This document shows positions 42,477-53,102 of a stretch of DNA of 64,000 bases, one piece after another. Made by a program: the position numbers and the translations under genes. The notes beneath the pieces are model-generated. The model ran no database searches. It was given only the letters and a program-made list of their open reading frames with translations, and had not been told where the DNA came from. This DNA is from Marivibrio halodurans (GTDB lineage: Bacteria > Pseudomonadota > Alphaproteobacteria > UBA8366 > Aestuariispiraceae). Numbering within the stretch: the stretch's first letter is position 1; the number at the start of each line of letters is the position of its first letter. The stretch lies in NCBI RefSeq assembly GCF_017963645.1, contig NZ_JAGMWN010000011.1, positions 1-64,000 on the forward strand, in the 5' to 3' direction.

Positions 42477-43328
42477 TCACCCGGGGAAGAGCGCGGCGCA
42501 GGCCCGGGCCAGAGCCCTTGGCGTCTCGCCCGACCCGGGCCGAAGGATAAGCCGATAGGTCAGGGACGGCAGCGGCGGCAACCCCCAGTCGGCCGGCGGC
42601 GTTACGAAGCGCGCGCCCGCCCAGCGCCGGGTGCGCGCCGTGACGGCGAGCCCCGCGCCGAGCGCCGCCTCCAGCCCGGCGAGCCCCTGGCTCTCCACCG
42701 CGACGCGCCACGCCACGGCCCGCGCCTGAAGCGCCGCCAGCGCGGCCGTGCGGTAATCGCAAGGCGGCGGCAGCAGGGCCATCGGCAGAACTTCGGGCCG
42801 CGCCCCTTCCGCGATATCCGGGGCGGCGAGCCATTCCATGGGCAATCGCGTCTCCCCCGTCACCTCCGCCTCCGTTACCGGCCCCGGCGTGATGGCGACA
42901 TCGAGGGCGCCGTCGTCGCGCAGGCGGTTCAGATAGGCGCTGGTTCCAACATGAAGGACGAGGCGCGCGCCCGGATGCGCGGTGGAAAAGCCGCGCAGGC
43001 AGTCCTCCAGCCGGGTATCCGCGAAATCGTGCGATATGCCGAGGGCCACCCTTTCCTCCGCCCGCTCTCCCCGCAACCGGGAGAGCGCGGCCTCATGCGC
43101 TTGCAGGATCGACCGGGCCTCGGCCCGCAGAACCTCGCCCAGCGGGGTCAAGGCGAGGGTCCGGCCCGTGCGTTCGAGGATGGGGCCGCCCGCCGCCTCT
43201 TCCAGAAGCTTCATCTGCGCCGTCAGCGCGGCCGGGGACCGGCCGACGGCCTGGGCGGCGCGCAACAGGGTGCCGCCCTCGCAGAAGGCGAGGAAACTGC
43301 GCAGATGATCCGGGTCGAGTGAACGCAT
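42477..43328 (-). CDS. LysR family transcriptional regulator
   Basis: A 283-residue regulator. The winged HTH at residues 1-60 reads DPDHLRSFLAFCEGGTLLRA and AAQAVGRSPAALTAQMKLLE. The effector domain follows (ERVALGISHDFADTRLEDCL, then DVAITPGPV). The start at 43328 is the first Met that fits the family; a longer frame upstream overlaps the divergent gene. It is divergent from a tautomerase-like gene with a T-N11-A site between them, the classic LysR arrangement. Confidence 0.92.
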   Translation of the reverse strand: MRSLDPDHLRSFLAFCEGGTLLRAAQAVGRSPAALTAQMKLLEEAAGGPILERTGRTLALTPLGEVLRAEARSILQAHEAALSRLRGERAEERVALGISHDFADTRLEDCLRGFSTAHPGARLVLHVGTSAYLNRLRDDGALDVAITPGPVTEAEVTGETRLPMEWLAAPDIAEGARPEVLPMALLPPPCDYRTAALAALQARAVAWRVAVESQGLAGLEAALGAGLAVTARTRRWAGARFVTPPADWGLPPLPSLTYRLILRPGSGETPRALARACAALFPG

Positions 43329-43339
43329 GGCGAAGAATA

Positions 43340-43356
43340 ATTCGATAAATCTGAAT
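43340..43356. promoter_or_regulatory. LysR-type operator ATTC-N9-GAAT
   Basis: ATTCGATAAATCTGAAT is a perfect dyad with the T-N11-A core bound by LysR regulators. It lies 11 bases before the LysR gene and about 80 before the divergent tautomerase gene, in an AT-rich gap. Confidence 0.7.
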
Positions 43357-43436
43357 ATAATAGTCAAAACAATTGGATTTTTCTTTTTTATGGGTAGGGC
43401 ATGATCGCGGAAACCACGGCATATGGAGGTTCCGCC

Positions 43437-43841
43437 ATGCCCATTCTCACGCTCGTCACCAGCACGCCCCTTTCGCCCGATGCCAAGGCGTCGATCGCCC
43501 GCGACCTCGTCGCGATCACGGCGGAGACGCTGGCCAAGGAGCCGGCGGTCACGGTCGTCTCGATCGATGACGGCCGGTCGATGCATGTCGGGCCCGCCGG
43601 TTCTCCAGGTGGCGGGGCGCGCGACGAAACGGGCGCGCTTTTCGCGCTCTCCATCCGCGTGACCCAGGGCACCAATACCAAGCGTCAGACGGCGGCGTTC
43701 CAGGCGGCCGCCCACGCGGCGTTGGTGGCGGCGCTCTCCGCCGGGACGGGGCCGAACTATGTCAGCGTCGATGAGGTGCCGGCGGCCAATTGGGGGTTCG
43801 GCGGCGTCACGCAGGAGGCGCGGGCGCATGGTTGTTCCTGA
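43437..43841 (+). CDS. Tautomerase-superfamily-like protein
   Basis: A 134-residue protein. The start at 43437 is set by GGAGGT seven bases upstream and leaves Pro as the first residue after Met (MPILTLVTSTPLSPD), the catalytic position in 4-oxalocrotonate tautomerases. The segment DLVAITAETLAKEPAVTVVSIDDG has the helix-strand order of a 4-OT subunit, and a second half (ALFALSIRVTQGTNTKRQTAA to YVSVDEVPAANWGFGG) resembles a repeat of it, as in MIF/CHMI-like members. A frame 12 codons longer is not preferred. The LysR gene divergent to it is its probable regulator. The substrate is unknown. Confidence 0.82.
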   Translation: MPILTLVTSTPLSPDAKASIARDLVAITAETLAKEPAVTVVSIDDGRSMHVGPAGSPGGGARDETGALFALSIRVTQGTNTKRQTAAFQAAAHAALVAALSAGTGPNYVSVDEVPAANWGFGGVTQEARAHGCS

Positions 43842-43935
43842 CGGGAACGAGTGTAAGCCGCCGCGAAGGGTTTCATCGCGCGCGAAGCCGCACTAGAAAG
43901 CGGGCTTCGCCTTCCGGTACAGGGTCGGTTTCCGC

Positions 43936-44811
43936 ATGCTCGCTCAACTCTTCGCCGTCATCGCGCCCGTCTTCTTCACGGCGCTGGTCGGATTCACCTG
44001 GATCAAATCCGGCCGCGGCTTCGACACCGACAAGCTGACGCCGCTGATCACCTCGGTCGGGACGCCGTGTCTCGTCGTTTCGACCCTGCTGAAGGCGGAT
44101 ATCTCGCTCGACCATCTGGCGCGCATGGCGGGGGCGGGGGCGCTCGCGCATCTCGCGGCGCTCGTCGTCGGCTTCGTGTTGTTGAAGGCGATCGGGCGTT
44201 CGGTTTCCGCCTTCCTGCCGGCGCTGTCCTTCCCGAACACGGGCAATATGGGGCTGCCGCTGTGCCTTTTCGCCTTCGGGGAACAGGGGCTGGCGCTCGC
44301 CATCGGTTATTTCGTGGTCTCCGCCGTCGGCCAGTTCACGCTGGGCTATGCGATCGCGGCCGGCACGGTCGATATCCGCCGGCTGGCGCGCACCCCGATT
44401 CTCTGGGCGGTCGCGGTCGCGCTGGTGCTGATGGCGGTGGACGCGGATATCCCGCTTTGGGCGGCGAACACGATCCAGCTTATCGGCCAGTTCACGATCC
44501 CGCTGATGCTGATGACGCTGGGCGCGTCGCTGGCGCGGCTGTCGGTGCGGCGGCTCGGCCTGCCGGCGGCGCTCTCGGTCCTGCGTCTCGTGGGCGGGGC
44601 GGCGCTCGGCCTCGCGATCGCCTCGATCATGGGGCTGGAAGGCGCGGCGCGCGGCGTGGTCGTGTTGCAGACGGCGATGCCGGTGGCGGTCTTCAACTAT
44701 CTCTTCGCGCAACTGCACGACAATCAGCCGGAGGAGGTGGCGGGCCTCGTCGTGATCTCCACCGCGCTCAGCGTCGTCACGCTGCCGCTGCTGCTGGCCT
44801 ATCTGCTCTAG
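43936..44811 (+). CDS. AEC family transporter
   Basis: A 291-residue membrane protein with ten hydrophobic segments in two halves, the auxin-efflux-carrier fold. Segment FLPALSFPNTGNMGLPLCLF near residue 93 carries the broken-helix N-x-G-x-x-x-P motif typical of this family. ATAMP-type VLQTAMPVAVFNYLFA near 254 is the counterpart in the second half. Members export or exchange organic acids or amino acids. It follows the tautomerase gene by 94 bases and may belong to the same LysR-controlled unit. Confidence 0.88.
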   Translation: MLAQLFAVIAPVFFTALVGFTWIKSGRGFDTDKLTPLITSVGTPCLVVSTLLKADISLDHLARMAGAGALAHLAALVVGFVLLKAIGRSVSAFLPALSFPNTGNMGLPLCLFAFGEQGLALAIGYFVVSAVGQFTLGYAIAAGTVDIRRLARTPILWAVAVALVLMAVDADIPLWAANTIQLIGQFTIPLMLMTLGASLARLSVRRLGLPAALSVLRLVGGAALGLAIASIMGLEGAARGVVVLQTAMPVAVFNYLFAQLHDNQPEEVAGLVVISTALSVVTLPLLLAYLL

Positions 44812-44820
44812 GTCCGGGGG

Positions 44821-45381
44821 CTAGGCTTCCAGTTCGGTATCCCAGTAGAGATAGTCGCGCCAGCTTTCATGCAGGAAGTTGGGTGGGAAGCCCCGGCCGT
44901 TCTCCTGAAGCTCGAAGGTCGAGGGTTCCTTCGGTACGCGCAGCAACGGCATGGTCGCCTGCCGGGGCGTTCGCCCCCCCTTGCGCAGATTGCACGGTCC
45001 GCAGGCGGAGACGACGTTCTCCCACGTCGTGCGGCCGCCCTGGCTGCGCGGAATGACATGGTCGAAGGTCAGATCCTGGGCGTGGAACGGATCGCCGCAA
45101 TATTGGCAGAGCAGCCGGTCGCGCAGGAAGACGTTGAAGCGCGTGAAGGCGGGGCGCTTGGCCGGCTGGATATATTCCTTGAGGGAAATGACGCTCGGCA
45201 GCTTGATCTCGAAGGAGGGGCTGTGAACCGCGCGGTCATATTCGCTGATGACGTTGACCCGGTCGCCGACGACGGCCTTGATCGCCTCCTGCCAGGACCA
45301 GACGGACAGCGGAAAATAGCTGAGCGGACGGAAGTCCGCGTTGAGCACAAGGGCCGGACAGTCACTCAGACTCATCTGCAT
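44821..45381 (-). CDS. HNH endonuclease domain protein
   Basis: A 186-residue protein: CPALVLNADFRPLSYFPLSV begins the conserved part, and the HNH core has RLLCQYCGDPFHAQDLTFDHVIPRSQGGRTTWENVVSACGPCNLRKGG, given here only by its key residues: CxxC near 98, the D-H-V-I-P catalytic His near 112, the Asn in TTWEN near 124 and a second CxxC near 130. Such stand-alone HNH proteins are widespread in alphaproteobacteria and of unproven function; they are not linked to a restriction system here. Starts at 45381 or 45375 are both possible. Confidence 0.88.
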   Translation of the reverse strand: MQMSLSDCPALVLNADFRPLSYFPLSVWSWQEAIKAVVGDRVNVISEYDRAVHSPSFEIKLPSVISLKEYIQPAKRPAFTRFNVFLRDRLLCQYCGDPFHAQDLTFDHVIPRSQGGRTTWENVVSACGPCNLRKGGRTPRQATMPLLRVPKEPSTFELQENGRGFPPNFLHESWRDYLYWDTELEA

Positions 45382-45546
45382 CGCGTCGCGTGCTCTCCCT
45401 GCTGTCCCCTTGGAGCGTGCCGTGGCGGGATGTTTCCCCGGAGGCTCCTGAAGGGCTCGACCCTCGGGACAGAAGCGGCCGGTCGGGGCCGTCCGCCTCC
45501 GGTTGAGGGCAGGATCGAGGATAACTCTAGACCGATCCGAATCCAG

Positions 45547-45562
45547 CCACAATATTTTGTGG
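45547..45562. promoter_or_regulatory. Perfect dyad CCACAA-TATT-TTGTGG
   Basis: A 6+4+6 inverted repeat in the gap between the AlkA-like and HNH genes, about 165 bases before the HNH start. It has no T-run on either strand. It could be an operator for the HNH gene; the rest of the 45382-45666 gap shows no gene. Confidence 0.35.
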
Positions 45563-45666
45563 GGCGGGCCGGAAAAATATCATGACCTTGTAACCGGCGG
45601 GGTTTCACCCCGATCTTTCGCGGCAGCCATACGCGATTGTCGTGACGCGCGCATGACAGGCGCGTC

Positions 45667-46290
45667 CTACTGCGGCGCCCCGCGATAATAGTGCCACAGG
45701 AAGACGGAGCCCGCGCTGCGATAGGGGCTCCAGGGGGCGACCAGTTCCCGCGCCTCCCGGCCCTTGGGGCGGTGGGGCAGGCCTTTCAGGCGGCGCAGAC
45801 CTTCCTGCAGCGCCATGTCGTCGGCCGGAAAGATGTCCGGCCGGTGCAGCGCGAACATGGCATAGACCTCCGCCGACCAGCGGCCGAATCCGCGCAGCGC
45901 GCTGATCGTGGCGATGACCGCGTCGTCGTCCATGGCGGGCAGGTCGGCGAGCGGCAGGCGCCCGTCGCGCACGGCCTCCGCCACGCCCCGGCAATATTCG
46001 ACCTTCCGCACGGAGAGGCCGGCGGCGCGCAGCCGTTCCCCCTCCAGGGCGAGCAGGGCGTCGGGCGTCACCCCGTCCGGCATCAGGGCCTCCACCCGGG
46101 CGTTGATGGCGGCCGCCGCCTCCTTCGAGATCTGCTGCGAGACGACGGCGTCGATCAGCGGCTTGAAGCCGTGTTCCTTCACGCGCGGCGCCGGATAGCC
46201 GACCCGGGCGAGGCCCGCCGCGACATCCGGGTCCATTCCGGCAAGCGCGTCGAGCGCGCGGTCGAGGGAGGCTTGATCGCGCATTGTCAT
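45667..46290 (-). CDS. DNA-3-methyladenine glycosylase (AlkA-like, HhH-GPD)
   Basis: A 207-residue base-excision repair enzyme that removes alkylated purines. The helix-hairpin-helix and catalytic Asp lie in ISALRGFGRWSAEVYAMFAL and HRPDIFPADDMALQEGLRRL (Asp near residue 155). FKPLIDAVVSQQISKEAAAA near 42 is the substrate-pocket helix of the family. It lacks the AlkA N-terminal domain and the FeS cluster of Nth, so it resembles the short Mag/AlkA forms. An ATG two codons later (46284) is an alternative start. Confidence 0.92.
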   Translation of the reverse strand: MTMRDQASLDRALDALAGMDPDVAAGLARVGYPAPRVKEHGFKPLIDAVVSQQISKEAAAAINARVEALMPDGVTPDALLALEGERLRAAGLSVRKVEYCRGVAEAVRDGRLPLADLPAMDDDAVIATISALRGFGRWSAEVYAMFALHRPDIFPADDMALQEGLRRLKGLPHRPKGREARELVAPWSPYRSAGSVFLWHYYRGAPQ

Positions 46291-46299
46291 CCGCCGCCG

Positions 46300-47400
46300 T
46301 TATTCGCCGCCGTCCGCGGGCTTGTCGAAGACCATCACCCGGCTGAGGAAGGCCCGCTCGGTTCCGGCATGGACGAGGCCCAGGTCGGTCAGGACGCGCA
46401 CCAGATCGTCGCGGATATAGTCGGCGTAATAGGGTTCGTGGAAGGCGATGGGAAAGCGGTCCAACAGCGCGTCATAGGGGCCGTGATCGCCCAGTTGGAT
46501 CGAATCCACGATGACCAGCCGCCCGCCGGGCGCCAGGACCCGCGCCATCTCCGCCGCCACGGCGCGGCGGACCTTTCGGGGCAGTTCGTGGAAGAGATAG
46601 ACGGAGGTGACGAGATCCACCCCGCCGGAGGCCGCCGGCAAGCGCTCCGCCAGCCCCTGGGTCAGCGCGATATCCGGGAAGCGCCGCAGGACACGCCGCG
46701 CGCGCCGCAGATAGGCGTCGCTGAGGTCCAGACCCGTGACCGAGAGCCCCGGATGGGTGCGTTTCAGGTCATGGAGGAATCGCGCCGTCCCGCAGGCGAC
46801 ATCCAGGTGCCGGCGCCCTTCCGCCCCGCCATGGGCGCGAAGCCAGTCGCCGATCGGCACCAGCGCCTGACGGCGCATCGCGTCCGCCCCGCCGGTGAAC
46901 AGCACCTCCACCTGATGGTCGTAACGCGCGGCCGAGGCGTCGGAGAGCCAGCCGTCGCTTTGATAATGGAAATTCTGCAGGTAATAGCGCGGATAGCGTT
47001 CGCGTGTTCGCGCGTCGAACACCTCGCTGTTCGTGCCGAGGCGCCGGCGCAGATTGACCGCCGGCAGATCGCGCAGGAAGTCCAGCGCCTTGGCCACCGC
47101 GCGGCCCGGCGGCGGCATCATGTCGGTCGGCGGCGGATAATAGCCGTCCTCCACGTTGCGCCAGTCCCGGCGGAACAGTTGGAAGAGGTCGGCGCGGATC
47201 GTGTCCCATCCGGGCAGGCTGCCCGGCCGTACCGGCGGTGCGCCGTGCATCGGCGGCGCCAGCTTGTTGGCGAGGATATATTGCCCGCCATACCAGGCCG
47301 CGCGCGCCGATTGGCCGAGGCCGTAGCCGAGGCCCCGCACGGTGCGCGCGAAGCCGGGCGGCGGGCGTGGAACTCGGGGCGGGTGCGGAGTGTCCTTCAT
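46300..47400 (-). CDS. Class I SAM-dependent methyltransferase
   Basis: A 366-residue protein. The SAM motif HLDVACGTARFLHDLKR lies near residue 195, then GLDLSDAYLRRARRVL, AERLPAASGGVDLVTSVYLF near 255 and AEMARVLAPGGRLVIVDSIQ near 290. The first 150 residues are unlike common methyltransferases and contain YYLQNFHYQSDGWLSDASAARYD, a stretch seen in a group of uncharacterised proteins with C-terminal methyltransferase domains. The substrate is unknown. The start at 47400 gives MKDTPHPPRVP; nine bases separate its stop from the AlkA-like gene start, so the two are probably co-transcribed. Confidence 0.87.
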   Translation of the reverse strand: MKDTPHPPRVPRPPPGFARTVRGLGYGLGQSARAAWYGGQYILANKLAPPMHGAPPVRPGSLPGWDTIRADLFQLFRRDWRNVEDGYYPPPTDMMPPPGRAVAKALDFLRDLPAVNLRRRLGTNSEVFDARTRERYPRYYLQNFHYQSDGWLSDASAARYDHQVEVLFTGGADAMRRQALVPIGDWLRAHGGAEGRRHLDVACGTARFLHDLKRTHPGLSVTGLDLSDAYLRRARRVLRRFPDIALTQGLAERLPAASGGVDLVTSVYLFHELPRKVRRAVAAEMARVLAPGGRLVIVDSIQLGDHGPYDALLDRFPIAFHEPYYADYIRDDLVRVLTDLGLVHAGTERAFLSRVMVFDKPADGGE

Positions 47401-47516
47401 GGGGTAAGAGTGGCGCGGCCGCGGCCGCTCGACAAGCCGGAGCGCTTCCGTTATCTGGGCGGCCAATCGACGCGGAAGCCGCCTTCCGCGCGGCATGAGA
47501 AGAGGAGACAGCCCCC

Positions 47517-48707
47517 ATGTTCAAGACGATCGACGATATCGCGCTGTCCGGGCGTACCGCGCTCGTGCGCGCGGACCTGAACGTGCCGCTGCGCGAAGGC
47601 AAGGTGACCGACCGGACCCGGATCACGCGCCTGAAGCCGACCGTCGACGATCTGATCGCGAAGGGGGCGAAGGTCGTGTTGCTGTCCCATTTCGCGCGGC
47701 CGAAGGGCGAGCGCGTGCCGGAAATGTCGCTGAAGCCGCTGGTGGAGGATCTGGCGGACGAATTCGGCCGCCCGGTACGCTTCGCGGAGGATTGCATCGG
47801 CGGCCCGGCCGAGCGCGCGATTCGCGCGGCCGGCCCGGACGAGATCGTGCTGCTGGAGAATCTGCGCTTCCACCCGGGGGAGGAAGCGAACGATCCCGAT
47901 TTCGCCCGCGCGCTGGCCGCGCTCGGCGGGGTCTATGTCAACGACGCCTTTTCTGCCGCGCACCGCGCCCATGCCTCGACGGAGCGGATCGCCCATCTGA
48001 TGCCGGCCATCGCCGGGCGCAACATGCAGGCGGAGCTGGAGGCGCTGACGGCGGCGTTGGAGGACCCGAAGCGCCCGGTCGCGGCCATCGTCGGCGGCGC
48101 CAAGGTCTCCACCAAGCTGGACGTGCTGGAGAACCTGATCGAGAAGACCGATCTGCTGATCATCGGGGGCGGCATGGCCAACACCTTCCTTCATGCCGAG
48201 GGGGTCGCCATCGGCAAGAGCCTGTGCGAGCCCGATCTGGCCGTGACGGCGCGCCGCATCCTGACCAAGGCGCGCGAGCGGGGGTGCGAGATCGCGCTGC
48301 CCCATGATGCCGAGGTCGCGATCGAGTTCGCGGCCAACGTCCCGCACCACACGGTCGCGATCGACGCGGTCGACACGGACATGATGATCCTGGATATCGG
48401 CCCGGCGACCACGGACGCGCTGGCCGCGAAGCTGGCCGATTGCCGCACCCTGATCTGGAACGGCCCGATGGGCGCGTTCGAGGTGCCGCCCTTCGACCGG
48501 GGGACGGTCCAGCTCGCCCGCAAGGCGGCGGAACTGACGGACAGCGGCGCGCTCATCTCCGTCGCCGGCGGCGGCGATACCGTCGCCGCCCTTGCCGTGG
48601 CCGGGGTTACCGACCACTTCACCTATGTATCGACGGCCGGCGGCGCCTTCCTGGAATGGATGGAGGGACGCACCCTTCCCGGGGTCGCCGCGCTGGAACG
48701 GGGCTGA
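47517..48707 (+). CDS. pgk: Phosphoglycerate kinase
   Basis: A 396-residue glycolytic/gluconeogenic enzyme transferring phosphate between 1,3-bisphosphoglycerate and ADP. RADLNVPLREGKVTDRTRI near residue 19 holds the substrate Arg/Asn, LLSHFARPKGE near 60, LENLRFHPGEEANDPDFA near 112, IVGGAKVSTKLDVLENL near 193 and the nucleotide loop GGGDTVAALAV near 350. The length is usual. The gene stands alone; gap and tkt are not in the window. It is divergent from the methyltransferase gene. Confidence 0.96.
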   Translation: MFKTIDDIALSGRTALVRADLNVPLREGKVTDRTRITRLKPTVDDLIAKGAKVVLLSHFARPKGERVPEMSLKPLVEDLADEFGRPVRFAEDCIGGPAERAIRAAGPDEIVLLENLRFHPGEEANDPDFARALAALGGVYVNDAFSAAHRAHASTERIAHLMPAIAGRNMQAELEALTAALEDPKRPVAAIVGGAKVSTKLDVLENLIEKTDLLIIGGGMANTFLHAEGVAIGKSLCEPDLAVTARRILTKARERGCEIALPHDAEVAIEFAANVPHHTVAIDAVDTDMMILDIGPATTDALAAKLADCRTLIWNGPMGAFEVPPFDRGTVQLARKAAELTDSGALISVAGGGDTVAALAVAGVTDHFTYVSTAGGAFLEWMEGRTLPGVAALERG

Positions 48708-48795
48708 AGGGGCGCGGCCGCATCCACCGCGCCGGCCTTCGCCGCCCCTGTCCTCCTCCGAAGTCGGAGTGGGGATGGAATAGGGAGAGGCGCGC

Positions 48796-50064
48796 ATGTG
48801 GCCGAAGGGTAGGATCGCGGCAGGGGTCGCCACAGGGATCGTCACCGTCCTCGGAGTTGTCGCCGGGGCCGTTCCACGGGCCGATGCGATGGAGCGGCCG
48901 GGCGAGCGCTTTCGCGTCGAGGCGGCCGATCTGCCGGAACCCTATGCCACGCAATCGGTGGCGAATTCCGTCAATACGGTGCGCCGTCCGGAGACTTTCG
49001 AATTGCTCGTGCCGGAGGGGTTCGAGGCGACGCTCTTTGCCGACGATCTCTCCCATCCGCGCAATCTGGTCGTGACGGGGGACGGATCGGTCTATCTCGC
49101 CCAGTCGCGCGCGGGCGTCATCGCGCGCCTTCGCGACAGCGACGGCGACGGTCGGGCCGACCGGCGCGAGACGCTGCTCGACGATTTCGCGCGGCCGCAC
49201 GGGCTGGCCCTGCATGACGGGTTTCTCTATTTCGCCGATCTGGAGGCCGTCTGGCGCGCGACGATCCGTGACGACGGGACCCTCGCCGAGGCGGAACGCC
49301 TGACGGAGCCCGGGGCGCTCGGTCCCGGCTCGGGCCATTGGACGCGCAATATCGCGATCGCGCCGGATGCCTCCGCGCTTTTCGTGGCGATCGGCAGTCG
49401 CGGCAATATCGCGGAGGAGCCCGAGCCGCGCGCGACGATCCAGCGTTTCGCCATGAAGGCGGACGGCACGCTCGGCGCGCGATCGACCCATGCGACCGGG
49501 CTGCGCAATCCGGTGGGGACGGCCTTTCATCCGGAAACCGGCGATCTCTATACCGTCGTCAATGAACGCGACGGCATGGGTGACGGGCTGGTGCCCGATT
49601 ATCTGACCCGGGTCGAGGAAGGGGCCTTCTATGGATGGCCCTATGCCTATGCGGGCGGCCTGCCGCAGCCGGATTATGCCGAGGACCGCCCGGATCTGGT
49701 CGAGGCCACGGTCATGCCCGATATGTTGATCCAGTCGCATTCCGCGCCGATCGGCCTCGCCTTCCTCGACGGCGCGGATGTGCCGGCGGATTGGCGCGAC
49801 GATGCGTTGATCGCGTTGCGTGGCTCCTGGAACGCGGCGATTCCGAGGGGGTACAAGGTGGTGCGCGCGGTCTTCGAGGATGGCACGCCGACCGGCGACT
49901 ACGTCAATTTCGCCACCGGCTTCCGCCTCGACGACCCGGACGAGGCGCCGAACGGCCCGGCCGATGTCTGGGGGCGGCCGACGGGGGTCGCGGTGATGCC
50001 CGACGGCTCCATCCTGATCAGCGACGATACCGGCGGCACGATCTGGCGCGTCACCCGGCGATAG
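48796..50064 (+). CDS. Exported PQQ-dependent sugar dehydrogenase-like protein
   Basis: A 422-residue protein with a signal peptide (cut after about RADA near residue 31). It has the six-bladed propeller pattern of soluble glucose/L-sorbosone dehydrogenase: GFEATLFADDLSHPRNLVVT near 75, RDSDGDGRADRRETLLDDF near 112, LHDGFLYFADLEAVWRATI, HWTRNIAIAPDASALFVAIG and a final PTGVAVMPDGSILISDDTGG. The Ca/PQQ ligands cannot be verified without alignment, and some family members have no known activity. It is expected in the periplasm. Convergent with coq7. Confidence 0.85.
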   Translation: MWPKGRIAAGVATGIVTVLGVVAGAVPRADAMERPGERFRVEAADLPEPYATQSVANSVNTVRRPETFELLVPEGFEATLFADDLSHPRNLVVTGDGSVYLAQSRAGVIARLRDSDGDGRADRRETLLDDFARPHGLALHDGFLYFADLEAVWRATIRDDGTLAEAERLTEPGALGPGSGHWTRNIAIAPDASALFVAIGSRGNIAEEPEPRATIQRFAMKADGTLGARSTHATGLRNPVGTAFHPETGDLYTVVNERDGMGDGLVPDYLTRVEEGAFYGWPYAYAGGLPQPDYAEDRPDLVEATVMPDMLIQSHSAPIGLAFLDGADVPADWRDDALIALRGSWNAAIPRGYKVVRAVFEDGTPTGDYVNFATGFRLDDPDEAPNGPADVWGRPTGVAVMPDGSILISDDTGGTIWRVTRR

Positions 50065-50106
50065 GCCGCCGGCCCCGCCCCGTGGTGCGGATCCAATGCC
50101 GGGGGC

Positions 50107-50754
50107 TCAGAACCGTTCGGAAAGCCAGATCGCCAGCTTCGAGGCGCGTTTGATCGCGCCGTAGAGGACGGGATAGGCCGGCGCCCCCTCCGCCCCGTGC
50201 TCAAGGCCGATATCGCGATGTTCGAGCTCCTCCTGGCGGAAGCGCTCGATCGTGTCCTTCAATTCCGCCTCGCTCTCCGGCAGGGCGTCGTGCTGCTGGC
50301 GGTAGTGGTCGTCGATCGTCTCCTCGATCGCGACGGTGCAGGCCATGGCCGCCTTCTCTCCCATCATCGCGGTCCCGGCGCCCAGCGCGTAGCCCGCCCA
50401 GTGCCAGAAGGGGGTCAGGATCGTCGGCCGCACGCGCCGCGCGGTCAGGATCGCGTTGAAGCTGTCGAGATGATGCTGCTCCTGCTCCTGCATGTGGCGC
50501 AGGATATCGCCGCGCGGCCCCTTGCCCAGCACGCTGATCTGGCCGGCATAGATGCGCTGGGCCCCGAATTCCCCCGCCTGATCGACCCGGATCATGGCGG
50601 CGATGTCGTCTTTCGCCCGCCCGCGCGCGTCCCCCCGCACGCCCCCCCGCACGCCGGGGTCGCCCGGCAGGTATTTCGGCCCCGCGTTGTCCGGGCCGGG
50701 GCGCGCGTCGACTGCCTTCTTGGTCCGTTCCGTCATGTCCTTGACGTCCGTCAT
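50107..50754 (-). CDS. coq7: Demethoxyubiquinone hydroxylase, COQ7 family
   Basis: A 215-residue di-iron monooxygenase of ubiquinone synthesis, hydroxylating C6 of the ring of 3-demethoxyubiquinol. The ligands are seen in order: Glu in IRVDQAGEFGAQRIYAGQ near residue 62, E and H in ILRHMQEQEQHHLDSFN near 93, Glu in VAIEETIDDHYRQQ near 143 and E-x-x-H in RFRQEELEHRDIGLEHG near 177. The first 50 residues are polar and low in structure. COQ7 replaces the flavin enzyme UbiF in many alphaproteobacteria and mitochondria. It follows dsbB on the same strand. Confidence 0.94.
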   Translation of the reverse strand: MTDVKDMTERTKKAVDARPGPDNAGPKYLPGDPGVRGGVRGDARGRAKDDIAAMIRVDQAGEFGAQRIYAGQISVLGKGPRGDILRHMQEQEQHHLDSFNAILTARRVRPTILTPFWHWAGYALGAGTAMMGEKAAMACTVAIEETIDDHYRQQHDALPESEAELKDTIERFRQEELEHRDIGLEHGAEGAPAYPVLYGAIKRASKLAIWLSERF

Positions 50755-50779
50755 TCTAGCGGGCGGTCCGGTTCCTCAT

Positions 50780-51285
50780 TCACGCGCGGTGGCGGCCGGC
50801 GTGGCGCATCGCCGCGAACAGCAGCAGCGCGCCGCCCAACGATATCAGGAAATTATAGCCCGCCATGGATATGCCGAACAGGGACCAGGGCACATCGTCG
50901 CACCGTGGCGGCGGCGGGCCCTTGAGCGCCTCGTTCAATCCGCCGAGGCTCGTCGGCAGATTGTCGCCGGTGCATCCGGCGGGGCCGGGCCAGAGACCGT
51001 ATTCCACGCCCGCGTGATAGCCCGCGATCCCGGCCCCCGCCAACAGCGTCAGCACCCCGAGCCCCAGCGCCACGCTGGCCAGAACGGGCGCCCGCCGGCC
51101 CAGGATAGCCAGACAGCCGAGGCCGAGCGCGACCCACCAGGGAACGCGCTGATAAAGACAGAGCGCGCAGGGCTTCAGCCCCATCGCATGCTCGAAGAAA
51201 TTGGCCACGCCCAGCACCGCGACCGCCGCGACGGCGAGGATGAGGCCGAGCCGGCCCGGCCGTTCGATCCAGGGGGAAAGCATCG

Positions 51286-51289
<4 letters not shown>
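50780..51289 (-). CDS. dsbB: Disulfide bond formation protein B
   Basis: A 169-residue inner-membrane protein with four helices that reoxidises DsbA using quinone. The CxxC pair is in GLKPCALCLYQRVPWWVALG near residue 40 and the second, periplasmic pair in PGPAGCTGDN and PPPRCDDVPW near 106 and 129. The order and spacing fit DsbB. It overlaps the DedA-like gene by four bases (ATGA) and precedes coq7, so the three form a transcription unit. A start two codons later is possible. Confidence 0.93.

Positions 51290-53102
<1,813 letters not shown>

Noticed and set aside
44821-45381. HNH gene as part of a restriction or defence system
   Set aside because: No methylase, specificity or other defence gene is adjacent; stand-alone HNH proteins of this type are common housekeeping-like genes.
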